A stretch of 35,911 nt of DNA from Alcanivoracaceae bacterium (lineage in GTDB: Bacteria; Pseudomonadota; Gammaproteobacteria; Pseudomonadales; Alcanivoracaceae). Numbering within the stretch: position 1 is the stretch's first letter; the number at the start of each line of letters is the position of its first letter. The DNA lies in contig PAJO01000045.1 of assembly GCA_002706085.1 (NCBI GenBank), positions 1 through 35,911 of the forward strand, read 5' to 3'. A program made the position numbers and the translations under genes. Shown piece by piece: positions 7,234 through 15,366 of the stretch. Below the pieces are notes generated by a model that ran no database searches, was not told the DNA's origin, and worked only from the letters and a program-made list of their open reading frames with translations.

Positions 7234-8592
7234 ATGCGACCTAATTTGCTAATGAAGATGCTGACCATCGGCGGGCTGATGCTGGTGCTGGTGGTACCGT
7301 TGATGATGATTCAGGGAAAGATTATTGAGCGGGGCAATGAAGCTCATCGTGTCACCGAGCAGATTGCCCGGCAGGTCAGTGGAGAGCAACAGATCAGTGG
7401 GCCACTGATCGTGTCTTCACGCACTGTAAGAGAGTGGGAAGAAAAACCGGGTTGCGAAAGTCGCCACTGCGCGGTGCTGAAACACGCGACCCGGTTGGAC
7501 AGTCTGATTCCCGACACGCTGTCGCTGGATGGCGAGTTGCAATCCGAAATGCGCTATCGGGGTATTTACGGCGTCCCGGTGTATCGCAGTCTGTTGCATT
7601 TGGAAGCGGTGTTTCCCGCTGACTGGCGTGAGGTAAAGCGGCCAGAAGAGGTGGTGAAATCCGATGCCCCTCTGCTGCTATTTCAGATTCGTGATTTGCG
7701 CGGCTTGGTAGAGCGGCCGCAGGTGATGGTCAACGACGTGCCGTTGCCACTGGTGGAGGCGGAGCAACTGCCTCGCGGTGTTGGCAGCAACGCCATGGCG
7801 GTACGCCTGCCAGATACCCTGCAAGGGGCGTTTACCGTCAAGATTCGCCTGAACCTGAACGGCACCCAGGCATTTGGCATGTTACCGCTGGCCAAGGAAA
7901 CCCGCATGGCACTGCGTTCCGACTGGCCCCACCCCAGCTTTGAAGGGCTGGTGTTGCCGGTGGAGCGTGAGATCAATAGCAAGGGCTTCACCAGCCAATG
8001 GCGCACCAACAGTCTGGCGGCGGCCAGTGCCATTCACTGCGCCCGGGGGGATGCGGCCTGTGGCGATGCGGATCAGGCATTGCGGGTTCGGCTGGTGCAA
8101 CCGGTTACCGGTTTACTCTCCAGTGAGCGGGCACTGAAATACAGTTTTCTGATCGTGGGTCTGGCGTTTGCCGCATTTTTTCTTTTTGAAGTGCTGCGTC
8201 GTTATCCCCTGCATGCCATGCAGTACCTGTTGGTGGGGTTGTCGTTGGCGATGTTCTACATGTTGCTGGTGGCGTTGAGTGAACACATCGATTTTGCGTT
8301 GGCATACCTGATCGCTGCGTTGGCCTGTTGCGGTTTGATCGGGGTTTACCTTATGGCGGTACTGCGTTCGTTCGCGGCGGGGTGGTCGTTTGCGGCGAGT
8401 TTACTGCTGGTGCAGGGGTTGATCTACGGCATCCTGATGGCCGAAGACTATGCCTTGTTGATGGGCGCGATGCTGTTGTTTGCCGCACTTTCCAGCGTCA
8501 TGTTGGTGACACGAAAACTGGATTGGTACAGCTTTGCTTCGGTGCGTAAAACGGGCCAGGAAAGTCTGTTGAAAGAGCGGGGCATGCAATGA
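7234..8592 (+). CDS. creD: CreD-family inner membrane protein
   Basis: The 452-residue protein matches the CreD/Cet family (about 450 residues in E. coli). It has one N-terminal membrane helix (about 10-28), a large periplasmic domain to about residue 300, and a block of five or six C-terminal helices starting at YSFLIVGLAFAAFFLFEVL. CreD is the principal CreBC output and is tied to envelope integrity. The ATG at 7234 follows a GAGG/AAGGG ribosome site; an upstream GTG at 7186 would prepend a non-signal-like stretch. The stop overlaps the next ORF by four bases (ATGA). Confidence 0.92.
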   Translation: MRPNLLMKMLTIGGLMLVLVVPLMMIQGKIIERGNEAHRVTEQIARQVSGEQQISGPLIVSSRTVREWEEKPGCESRHCAVLKHATRLDSLIPDTLSLDGELQSEMRYRGIYGVPVYRSLLHLEAVFPADWREVKRPEEVVKSDAPLLLFQIRDLRGLVERPQVMVNDVPLPLVEAEQLPRGVGSNAMAVRLPDTLQGAFTVKIRLNLNGTQAFGMLPLAKETRMALRSDWPHPSFEGLVLPVEREINSKGFTSQWRTNSLAAASAIHCARGDAACGDADQALRVRLVQPVTGLLSSERALKYSFLIVGLAFAAFFLFEVLRRYPLHAMQYLLVGLSLAMFYMLLVALSEHIDFALAYLIAALACCGLIGVYLMAVLRSFAAGWSFAASLLLVQGLIYGILMAEDYALLMGAMLLFAALSSVMLVTRKLDWYSFASVRKTGQESLLKERGMQ

Positions 8593-8840
8593 ATAAAAAA
8601 GAAAGGACGCGGGTCATGGTGTTGTTGAAGGAGGCTGATGCGGCACCGGTATCCCGCCGCTATTGCTGCATGCGCGCGTTGAGAGTGGTGCAAAAATCCA
8701 TGGCTCAAAATGGCGAGGACCCGGATGCCATTGGTCTGCTGGCCGCAATCTGGATGAGGCTTGGGGCCTCCCGGCGGGCACGTGGCCTGTTGCAAAGCCG
8801 CATTGTGCAGCGTAGCAAGATACCTCATCCCCAACAGTGA
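8589..8840 (+). CDS. Small basic ORF coupled to creD
   Basis: This 83-residue frame opens in the creD stop codon (ATGA overlap), a strong sign of translational coupling. It is basic and mostly helical (MRALRVVQKS, IGLLAAIWMRLGASRRARGLLQ), with two adjacent cysteines at about 26-27 and no membrane segment. I do not recognise a family. It could be a cytosolic accessory to the Cre system or a spurious frame; the precise overlap and an internally consistent composition favour a real gene. Confidence 0.5.
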   Translation: MNKKERTRVMVLLKEADAAPVSRRYCCMRALRVVQKSMAQNGEDPDAIGLLAAIWMRLGASRRARGLLQSRIVQRSKIPHPQQ

Positions 8841-8982
8841 AACCGGTGAGGGGCATTTATGTTGTTTATTTTGGTTCGCTATTGCGAAATTGTGACAATT
8901 GCATTAATTCTGAATCCGGGTCAGGGAAGGATGTAATCAGACTCAAGGCAGTACTGGCCTGTCTTTTAAATTCAGGGAGAAA

Positions 8983-9660
8983 ATGATGAACAAGAAAACG
9001 ATGCGTGTTGCGATGGCCGTTGTGATTGCTGCTGCAGGTCAGCATGTAATGGCGGAAGCGCCTTCCTACAATTACGTGCAATTCGATTATGTGGTATCTG
9101 GCGATACCCAACTAAAATCATCCGGACTCAGCAGTGAAAGCCTTGATGTGGAGCAGGGTTTTGCCCTGCAAGGGGCGTTCGAGATTGGCGATTATATGCT
9201 GGTCATGGGACGTCACCACGCGCTGGATTACGATGACAGTGATGGCACCTTCCTGGGCGTAGACAATGCCGTGATCAACGACATGACGTTTATCGGGGTG
9301 GGTGCGCATCTTCCGATCGCAGACATGCTGGATGTGTATGGGGCCGTGGGTTTCAGTCGCCCCACTTACACCAACGTGGCTGGTGAAGGATATGGTCTGG
9401 AAGTGGGTGCCCGGGTGAACGTCGAAATGATCGAAGCGGCCCTGTGGTACAACATGGGCAGCACCGATACCAAGGCAGGCAGTCAGACCGTAGACATAGA
9501 TCCGGAGCTGTTGGGGCTGGATGTGGCCATTTCGTTTGCGCCGCAAGCTCCGCAACTGGTGCTGGGCTATGTTGATGCGACACACGAACTGAAGGCCGGC
9601 GCTACAGATGCGGATATTGAGTACGATTACTTTTCCATTGGGGTAAGAAAATCGTTCTAA
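8983..9660 (+). CDS. Outer-membrane beta-barrel protein
   Basis: The 225-residue protein has a signal peptide (cleavage near HVMAEA, about residue 25), then repeated alternating aromatic and hydrophobic strands (YNYVQFDYVV, FALQGAFEIGDYMLVMGRHH, MTFIGVGAHLP, YGLEVGARVN). It ends in YDYFSIGVRKSF, whose terminal Phe is the BAM insertion signal. It resembles small 8- to 10-stranded porin-like barrels, but I cannot name the family. AGGGAGA precedes paired ATGs at 8983 and 8986. The upstream 142-bp gap is AT-rich and suits a promoter. It ends at a strong shared terminator. Confidence 0.8.
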   Translation: MMNKKTMRVAMAVVIAAAGQHVMAEAPSYNYVQFDYVVSGDTQLKSSGLSSESLDVEQGFALQGAFEIGDYMLVMGRHHALDYDDSDGTFLGVDNAVINDMTFIGVGAHLPIADMLDVYGAVGFSRPTYTNVAGEGYGLEVGARVNVEMIEAALWYNMGSTDTKAGSQTVDIDPELLGLDVAISFAPQAPQLVLGYVDATHELKAGATDADIEYDYFSIGVRKSF

Positions 9661-9676
9661 CCCTAACCGCAGAGTT

Positions 9677-9708
9677 AAAAAGAGGCCTGCAATGCAGGCC
9701 TCTTTTTT
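9677..9708. terminator. Bidirectional rho-independent terminator
   Basis: A 14-bp perfect stem (AAAAAGAGGCCTGC, loop AAT, complement) is followed by T's on the plus strand and by T's on the minus strand from the A-run. It serves the outer-membrane gene and the convergent secreted-protein gene, whose TAA stop lies in its right flank. Confidence 0.93.
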
Positions 9709-10099
9709 AGTCGTGCCAGCCGTTCACCTTCCCAGAGCAGACCCAATCCATGGAGCCCTTGGTGACGCCTATCCACTTGTAGGAATAACGGCCATTGGCG
9801 CGGTAGGTCGACCAGTTCTTGGTTTTGCCGGGGGAAATCCCGGACGCGCCGCAATCTTCCGTGCCGTCGTTGCGCTCGTTGCAAAAGCGGGCGTAGATGC
9901 GGTGATCACAGACGTTGCGGTAGGTAACGATAAACTGACCTTCGGAGTACTGACTCCAGCGATCATTATCGACCACCATGCAAGGGCTGTTTCTGCTGGT
10001 TTTTCCGTCCCAGCAAGTGTCGTCGTCCACGGAAGAGTAGTAATCCGCCAGGGTAAGTGACGGTAGCAGCAGGGCGGCAAGGCCAAACGTCCATTTCAT
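9707..10099 (-). CDS. Secreted six-cysteine protein of unknown function
   Basis: The 130-residue protein has a signal peptide of about 18 residues (MKWTFGLAALLLPSLTLA). The mature domain has six cysteines at about 29, 40, 64, 73, 83 and 121, enough for three disulfides, plus many aromatics and Asn/Asp. I recognise no family. The start at 10099 is supported by GAAGGGAGCG upstream; earlier ATGs extend into non-signal sequence. It converges on the outer-membrane protein gene and overlaps the shared terminator. It could be a small periplasmic or extracellular binding domain. Confidence 0.75.
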   Translation of the reverse strand: MKWTFGLAALLLPSLTLADYYSSVDDDTCWDGKTSRNSPCMVVDNDRWSQYSEGQFIVTYRNVCDHRIYARFCNERNDGTEDCGASGISPGKTKNWSTYRANGRYSYKWIGVTKGSMDWVCSGKVNGWHD

Positions 10100-10226
10100 G
10101 ATTTCGCTCCCTTCAGGAATGTAGGGCCGACACAAACAACAGAGCCGACCGTTACATTCTAGGGAGTGCGTGCGCGCAAAGCGTACCCCATATGGGGTAG
10201 GTGTCCGGTAATTTTGTAGTGAAGTG

Positions 10227-10877
10227 TTAAGCGCTGGAATCTGGGGGGACGCCGTAAGCGCGCAGGAACATGTCGACGACCTGTTCGGCATGAGGTTGGG
10301 CTTCGCAGGCGGTCATGGGCTCGGAGTAACCGATCATGACACGCATGTGCTCACAGCCCTGCAGCAAACTGAAAAAGTTATTGGCGGCCTGACGCGGATC
10401 GGGCACGTCCAGCAGGCCGGCATCGCTGGCATGACGGACCAGGTTTTCCATGGCGGTCAACGTGCGCTGTGGGCCGGCTTCGAAAAACAGCTGAGACATG
10501 GCCGTGTCCTGGGTGGCCAGGCTGCCCATCAGGCGCTGCAGCTCAATCACTTCCGGGGTGTGGATCAGGTCCAGAAAGGCCAGCCCGATGCGGGTCAGGG
10601 TGGTGCGGATCGGTTGCCCGGGTTCCAGCTCGAAAATTGGCATGGGCAACATGTTCTGGCATTTCGCTTCGATGGCGGCGGAGAACAGGGTCTCCTTGTC
10701 GCTGAAGTGACTGTAGACGGTGAGTTTGGAGACGCCGGCTTCTTTGGCGACGGCATCCATGCTGGTACCGCTGAATCCCCCGGCAAGAAACAGGGTCTTC
10801 GCCGCTTCCAGGATGGCAGCGCGCTTGGCGGGGTCTTTGGGGCGGCCGCGATTGGCCGCAGGGACGGTCTGGGTCAT
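10227..10877 (-). CDS. TetR/AcrR repressor of the adjacent RND operon
   Basis: The 216-residue protein has a TetR helix-turn-helix at about 20-65 (RGRPKDPAKRAAILEAAKTLF, SMDAVAKEAGVSKLTVYSHFSDKETLF) and a C-terminal domain of the AefR/TetR_C_7-like type. It is divergent from an RND efflux operon with two palindromes in the gap, the classic arrangement of a local efflux repressor. The ATG is at 10877, 10 bases from the nearest palindrome, so it probably also represses itself. Confidence 0.88.
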   Translation of the reverse strand: MTQTVPAANRGRPKDPAKRAAILEAAKTLFLAGGFSGTSMDAVAKEAGVSKLTVYSHFSDKETLFSAAIEAKCQNMLPMPIFELEPGQPIRTTLTRIGLAFLDLIHTPEVIELQRLMGSLATQDTAMSQLFFEAGPQRTLTAMENLVRHASDAGLLDVPDPRQAANNFFSLLQGCEHMRVMIGYSEPMTACEAQPHAEQVVDMFLRAYGVPPDSSA

Positions 10878-10886
10878 ATTTTCAAT

Positions 10887-10901
10887 ACTGGACGGTTCAG
10901 T
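10887..10901. promoter_or_regulatory. Candidate TetR operator 1
   Basis: ACTGGACGGTTCAGT is a near-perfect 15-bp palindrome, with only one mismatched pair besides the centre. It begins 10 bases upstream of the TetR start and lies within the divergent promoter region. The ACTG-AC-GT-CAGT form resembles sites bound by efflux-associated TetR proteins. Confidence 0.6.
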
Positions 10902-10913
10902 TTAACAAACTTA

Positions 10914-10931
10914 CTATACTCGCCAGTATAG
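10914..10931. promoter_or_regulatory. Candidate TetR operator 2 / overlapping -10
   Basis: CTATACT-CGCC-AGTATAG is a perfect 7+7 inverted repeat, 36 bp before the membrane-fusion gene start. Both arms contain TATA-like hexamers (TATACT), so the palindrome probably overlaps the -10 elements of one or both divergent promoters. Confidence 0.6.
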
Positions 10932-10966
10932 CATACCGGCAATGACCGGTGACCGAGGGTACTGAC

Positions 10967-12133
10967 ATGTTGCGTAACACCGTATTCCCTGGCCTGTTGG
11001 CCGGTTTTCTGGCTTTGCAGGGGTGTTCCGATGGGGACGCCAACCACAACGAGATTCCCCGCCCGGCGCTGGTTACCCAGCCGCTGTCGGCCAATGTGGG
11101 GCAGGACGTGTTCCCCGGCGAAGTCCGGGCGCGCTATGAGCCCCAGCTGGGTTTCCGCATTGGTGGCAAGATCAGCCAACGGCAGGTGGATGTGGGTGAT
11201 CGGGTCAGCAAAGGCACCAGTCTGGCCAAGCTGGATACCGACGATGTGCGCTTGCAGCTGGATGCGGCACGAGCCCAGTTCGCCTCTGCCCAGGCGGATC
11301 ACAAGCTGGCCAGAAGCGAGCTGGAGCGCTATCGCGAACTGCTGGAGCGCAAAGTGATCAGCCGGTCCCAGTTTGATTCCTTCGAAAGCCGCTTTGATGC
11401 CAGTGCTGCCCAGCTGCGCCAGGCCCGTGCCAATCTGGATGTGGCCCGTAATCAGGCGGACTACGCTTCCCTCAAGGCCCCCCGTGACGGCGTGATTGCC
11501 CAGCGCCTGGCGGAAGCCGGGCAGGTGGTGGCCGCCGGGCAGACGGTCTTTGTGCTGGCTGCCGATGGTGATCGCGAAGTACGCATTGATCTGCCGGAGC
11601 AGGATGTAGGCCGGTTTACCATCGGCATGCCGGTGGCCATCGAGCTGTGGTCCCGTCCGGGGCAGGTCTTCCCCGGCAAACTGCGTGAGCTGTCGCCAGC
11701 GGCGGACCCCCGTTCGCGGACCTATGAAGCGCGAGTCGCTTTTGACAATGACCAGGTTGGTGCGGAGCTTGGCCAGTCTGCCCGGGTATTTGTCAGTGGG
11801 GCAGACAACGACGTGCTCAGCATTCCTCTCTCCGCCCTGACCGCGGAAGAAGACGCGACCTATGTGTGGGTGGTGAATCCGGACGACAGTGCCCTGGTAA
11901 AAACCCCGGTGGAAGTGGGCCCCTACCAGGAGCAGGTGGTGCCGGTGCTGTCCGGCTTGCAGGCCGATGACTGGATTGTGGCCGCTGGCACCCATCTGGT
12001 GCGCGATGGGCAGGTGGTGATTCCTGTGGATCGACAGAACCGCCAGGTGGAACTCACTGCGACGGCAGAGGTGTCGCAGCAGGAACCTGCCCCGGCCGAG
12101 CCGGCAGACGAACCTGTCGACCAGGGCGAATAA
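10967..12133 (+). CDS. RND membrane-fusion lipoprotein (periplasmic adaptor)
   Basis: The 388-residue protein begins with a lipoprotein signal ending LALQGC (lipidated Cys about residue 20). It follows the adaptor order: lipoyl half-motif (FRIGGKISQRQVDVGDRV), coiled-coil hairpin (about 90-155), second half-motif (ADYASLKAPRDGVIAQRL), beta-barrel and membrane-proximal domains, and an acidic Pro-rich tail. It would link the permease to an outer-membrane channel. GAGGG lies seven bases before the ATG at 10967. The permease follows after 12 bp. Confidence 0.92.
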   Translation: MLRNTVFPGLLAGFLALQGCSDGDANHNEIPRPALVTQPLSANVGQDVFPGEVRARYEPQLGFRIGGKISQRQVDVGDRVSKGTSLAKLDTDDVRLQLDAARAQFASAQADHKLARSELERYRELLERKVISRSQFDSFESRFDASAAQLRQARANLDVARNQADYASLKAPRDGVIAQRLAEAGQVVAAGQTVFVLAADGDREVRIDLPEQDVGRFTIGMPVAIELWSRPGQVFPGKLRELSPAADPRSRTYEARVAFDNDQVGAELGQSARVFVSGADNDVLSIPLSALTAEEDATYVWVVNPDDSALVKTPVEVGPYQEQVVPVLSGLQADDWIVAAGTHLVRDGQVVIPVDRQNRQVELTATAEVSQQEPAPAEPADEPVDQGE

Positions 12134-12145
12134 GGGGAGCTGGCC

Positions 12146-15100
12146 ATGTCGTTCAACCTGTCGGAATGGGCACTGAAAAACCGCTCGCTGGTGCTCTATG
12201 CCATGCTGCTTCTCGGTGCCATCGGGGCGATTTCCTACGCCAATCTTGGCCAGAGTGAAGATCCGCCGTTCACCTTCAAAGTCATGACCATCAATACCCT
12301 GTGGCCCGGTGCCAGTGCCGAAGAAGTCTCCCGGCAGATTACCGAGCGCATTGAAAAGAAATTGATGGAAACCGGTGACTTCGAGCGCATCCAGTCTTAC
12401 TCACGGCCGGGTCAGTCGCTGGTCATGTTTATGGCGCGGGACGAAATGCGCTCAACCGATATCGATGATCTGTGGTACCAGGTGCGCAAGAAAGTGGGCG
12501 ATATCCGCCACACCCTGCCGCAGGATGTGCGCGGTCCATTCTTCAATGACGAGTTCGGTACCACCTTCGGCAATATCTACGCGCTCACCGGCAAGGGTTT
12601 CGACTACGCCATCATGAAAGACTATGCCGACCGTCTGCAGCTTGCCCTGCAGCGAGTCGACGACGTGGGCAAGGTGGAGTTGATTGGCCTGCAGGATGAA
12701 AAAATCTGGGTCGAGATTTCCAACACCAAGCTGGCCTCGCTGGGGATTCCGCTGGTGACAGTGCAGCAGGCGCTGCAATCGCAAAACACCGTCGCCGATG
12801 CCGGTTTTTTTGAAACTCCCACCGACCGTGTGCGCCTGCGCGTCACCGGTGAATTCACCAGTGTGGAAGACATTCGCAATTTCCCGATTCAGGTCGACAA
12901 CCGCACCCTGCGTCTGGATGACATTGCCAATGTGTTTCGTGGCTTCAGTGACCCGTTCCAGCCGCGCATGCGTTTCATGGGAGAAGATGCCATTGGCATT
13001 GCGGTTTCCATGAAAGAAGGCGGGGACATTCTTCAGTTGGGTGAGAACCTGGACAAGGCGTTTGCTGAACTTCAGAAAAGCCTTCCCATCGGTATGGAGC
13101 TGCGCAAGGTTTCCGATCAGCCAGCGGCGGTGGAAGCCGGGGTGGGCGAATTCGTTCAGGTGTTGATGGAAGCGTTGGTGATTGTGCTGCTGGTGAGTTT
13201 TTTCTCGCTGGGTTGGCGCACTGGCATGGTGGTGGCACTGTCGATTCCGCTGGTGCTGGCGATCACCTTTGCGTCCATGAAGTATTTCGATATCGGCCTG
13301 CACAAGATTTCTCTCGGGGCGCTGGTGCTGGCGCTGGGTCTGATGGTGGACGATGCCATCATTGCCGTGGAGATGATGGCCATCAAGATGGAACAAGGCT
13401 TCAGTCGCCTCAAGGCGGCGGGCTTTGCCTGGACCAGCACTGCGTTCCCCATGCTTACCGGTACCCTGATCACCGCGGCCGGCTTCCTGCCTATTGCCAC
13501 CGCAGAATCCAGCACCGGGGAATACACCCGCTCCATCTTCCAGGTGGTGACGATTTCGTTGCTGGCGTCCTGGGTGGCGGCGGTGGTGTTCGTGCCGTAT
13601 CTGGGGGACAAGTTGCTGCCGAGCCTGGTGCGTCATAACCGTGATGGCGAAGTGCATGACCCTTACCAGAAACCGTTTTATCGCAAGTTCCGCCAATGGG
13701 TGGAGTGGTGTGTGCGTTACCGCAAAACGGTGATTGCCATTACGGTCGGCATCTTCTTTTTCTCGGTCTTCCTGTTCCGTTTTGTGCCGCAGCAGTTCTT
13801 TCCGGCCTCAGGGCGTCTGGAGCTGATGGTGGACCTGAAACTGGAAGAGGGGGCCTCGCTCAACGCCACCCAGGAATTGGCGTTGCGTCTGGAAAACCAG
13901 CTTGGCGAAAACCCGCTGATTGAAAATTACGTGGGCTACATGGGAAGCGGGTCGCCCCGTTTCTATCTGTCGCTGGATCAGAAGTTGCCGGCCGCATCAC
14001 AGGCACAGTTTGTGATCCTGACTCGCAATGTGGAAGAGCGCGAAGAAGTGCGCAGCTGGCTGATTCAGTTGCTCAACGATCAGTTCCCGACGGTGCGCAG
14101 TCGTGTATCGCGTCTGGAGAACGGGCCGCCGGTGGGTTACCCGCTGCAATTCCGTGTTTCCGGTGAACACATTCCGCAGGTGCGCGAGTTGGCTCGCCGG
14201 GTAGCAGAAAAAGTGCGTGCCAATCCGCACACCATCAACGCGCATCTGGACTGGGAAGAGCCCAGCAAGGTGGTGCGTCTGAATGTGGACCAGGACCGTG
14301 CCCGGACCCTGGGTATCAGCACCCAGGATTTGTCGGTGGCGCTGCAGGCGTCCCTGTCCGGGGTGGTGGTGAGCCAGTTCCGGGAAGACAACGAGCTGAT
14401 CAATGTGGAAGTGCGCGGCGACAGCCGCGAGCGACACGCCCTTGGGCTGCTTGGCAACCTGGCCGTACAAACGGAAAACGGGCGGGTGCCGTTGAACCAG
14501 ATCGCGACACTGGAGTATGGCTTTGAGGAAGGCATCATTTGGCACCGTGACCGGTTGCCCACGGTGACCATTCGTGCGGACATTGCCGATGATGAGCTAC
14601 CGGCCACGCTGGTGAACGAAATCATGCCGACCCTTGCCGCGGTGCAGGCAGACCTGCCGCCGGGTTACCTGTTGGAAGTGGGCGGTACGGTGGAAGAGTC
14701 GGCCCGTGGCCAGCAATCCGTGAATGCAGGCATGCCCCTGTTCGTGCTGGTGGTGATTACCTTGTTGATGTTGCAGCTACGCAGCATGCCGTTGTCACTG
14801 ATGGTCTTTGTGACCGCGCCGCTGGGGCTTATCGGCGTCACCCTGTTCCTGTTGTTGTTCCAGAAACCGTTCGGCTTTGTGGCCATGCTCGGCACCATCG
14901 CTTTGGCGGGCATGATCATGCGTAACGCGGTGATTTTGGTGGACCAGATTGGTCAAGACATGGCGCAGGGGCTGACCGCCTGGGATGCGATTATCGAATC
15001 CACCGTGCGCCGCTTCAGGCCCATCGCCCTTACCGCCCTTACCGCGGTGCTGGCCATGATTCCGCTGTCGCGGAGCGTGTTCTTTGGCCCCATGGCCGTG

Positions 15101-15208
15101 GCAATCATGGGGGGCTTGATTGTCGCCACCGCCCTGACTCTGCTGTTCCTGCCGGCACTCTATGCGGCCTGGTTCCGGGTTAAGGAAGAGCACGCGCCAC
15201 AGCCGTAA
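12146..15208 (+). CDS. RND efflux permease (HAE-1 / TriC-like)
   Basis: The 1020-residue protein has the RND layout: TM1 at about 14-32, a large periplasmic loop, TM2-6 from about 335, TM7 near 535, a second loop, and TM8-12 from about 865. The proton-relay acidic pair in TM4 is visible in ALGLMVDDAIIAVEMM. The N-terminal wording (SYANLGQSEDPPFTFK, WPGASAEEV, YSRPGQSL) recalls TriC-type multidrug permeases. It exports organic compounds by proton antiport; which ones cannot be told. AAGGGGAG precedes the ATG. No outer-membrane channel gene follows, so the pump would borrow a TolC-like protein encoded elsewhere. Confidence 0.93.
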   Translation: MSFNLSEWALKNRSLVLYAMLLLGAIGAISYANLGQSEDPPFTFKVMTINTLWPGASAEEVSRQITERIEKKLMETGDFERIQSYSRPGQSLVMFMARDEMRSTDIDDLWYQVRKKVGDIRHTLPQDVRGPFFNDEFGTTFGNIYALTGKGFDYAIMKDYADRLQLALQRVDDVGKVELIGLQDEKIWVEISNTKLASLGIPLVTVQQALQSQNTVADAGFFETPTDRVRLRVTGEFTSVEDIRNFPIQVDNRTLRLDDIANVFRGFSDPFQPRMRFMGEDAIGIAVSMKEGGDILQLGENLDKAFAELQKSLPIGMELRKVSDQPAAVEAGVGEFVQVLMEALVIVLLVSFFSLGWRTGMVVALSIPLVLAITFASMKYFDIGLHKISLGALVLALGLMVDDAIIAVEMMAIKMEQGFSRLKAAGFAWTSTAFPMLTGTLITAAGFLPIATAESSTGEYTRSIFQVVTISLLASWVAAVVFVPYLGDKLLPSLVRHNRDGEVHDPYQKPFYRKFRQWVEWCVRYRKTVIAITVGIFFFSVFLFRFVPQQFFPASGRLELMVDLKLEEGASLNATQELALRLENQLGENPLIENYVGYMGSGSPRFYLSLDQKLPAASQAQFVILTRNVEEREEVRSWLIQLLNDQFPTVRSRVSRLENGPPVGYPLQFRVSGEHIPQVRELARRVAEKVRANPHTINAHLDWEEPSKVVRLNVDQDRARTLGISTQDLSVALQASLSGVVVSQFREDNELINVEVRGDSRERHALGLLGNLAVQTENGRVPLNQIATLEYGFEEGIIWHRDRLPTVTIRADIADDELPATLVNEIMPTLAAVQADLPPGYLLEVGGTVEESARGQQSVNAGMPLFVLVVITLLMLQLRSMPLSLMVFVTAPLGLIGVTLFLLLFQKPFGFVAMLGTIALAGMIMRNAVILVDQIGQDMAQGLTAWDAIIESTVRRFRPIALTALTAVLAMIPLSRSVFFGPMAVAIMGGLIVATALTLLFLPALYAAWFRVKEEHAPQP

Positions 15209-15251
15209 CGAACGCTGAATCTGTTGCCGGACAGTTTCCGGTATTCCCCTT

Positions 15252-15278
15252 GCCCCGGCCCCTGCCGGGGCTTTTTTT
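15252..15278 (+). terminator. Rho-independent terminator of the RND operon
   Basis: GCCCCGGC and GCCGGGGC form an 8-bp GC stem around a four-base loop, followed directly by seven T's, about 45 bp after the permease stop. Confidence 0.92.
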
Positions 15279-15331
15279 ATGGTTCATCGGGGATTTCCGG
15301 GAAAGCCTGGTTTAATTAATGCCCTTTTTCC

Positions 15332-15361
15332 GTAGGAGCGTCGGTTATTCGCTCCTGCTAC
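15332..15361. repeat. REP-like inverted repeat
   Basis: GTAGGAGCG and CGCTCCTGCTAC flank a nine-base centre in the gap between the RND terminator and the minus-strand DUF839 gene. It belongs to the GTAGGAGCG family and could form a 3'-end hairpin for the DUF839 gene transcript. Confidence 0.7.
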
Positions 15362-15366
15362 ACGCT

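Noticed and set aside
10224-10931. Plus-strand frame over the TetR gene
   Set aside because: The minus strand encodes a clear TetR; the frame would also cover the operator region.
10874-11995. 373-codon open frame antisense to the membrane-fusion gene
   Set aside because: Shadow of a recognised adaptor protein, with no recognisable domain.
12452-13696. 414-codon open frame antisense to the RND permease
   Set aside because: It lies wholly inside a strongly supported gene on the other strand; its His/Gln-rich translation is typical of GC-biased shadow frames.
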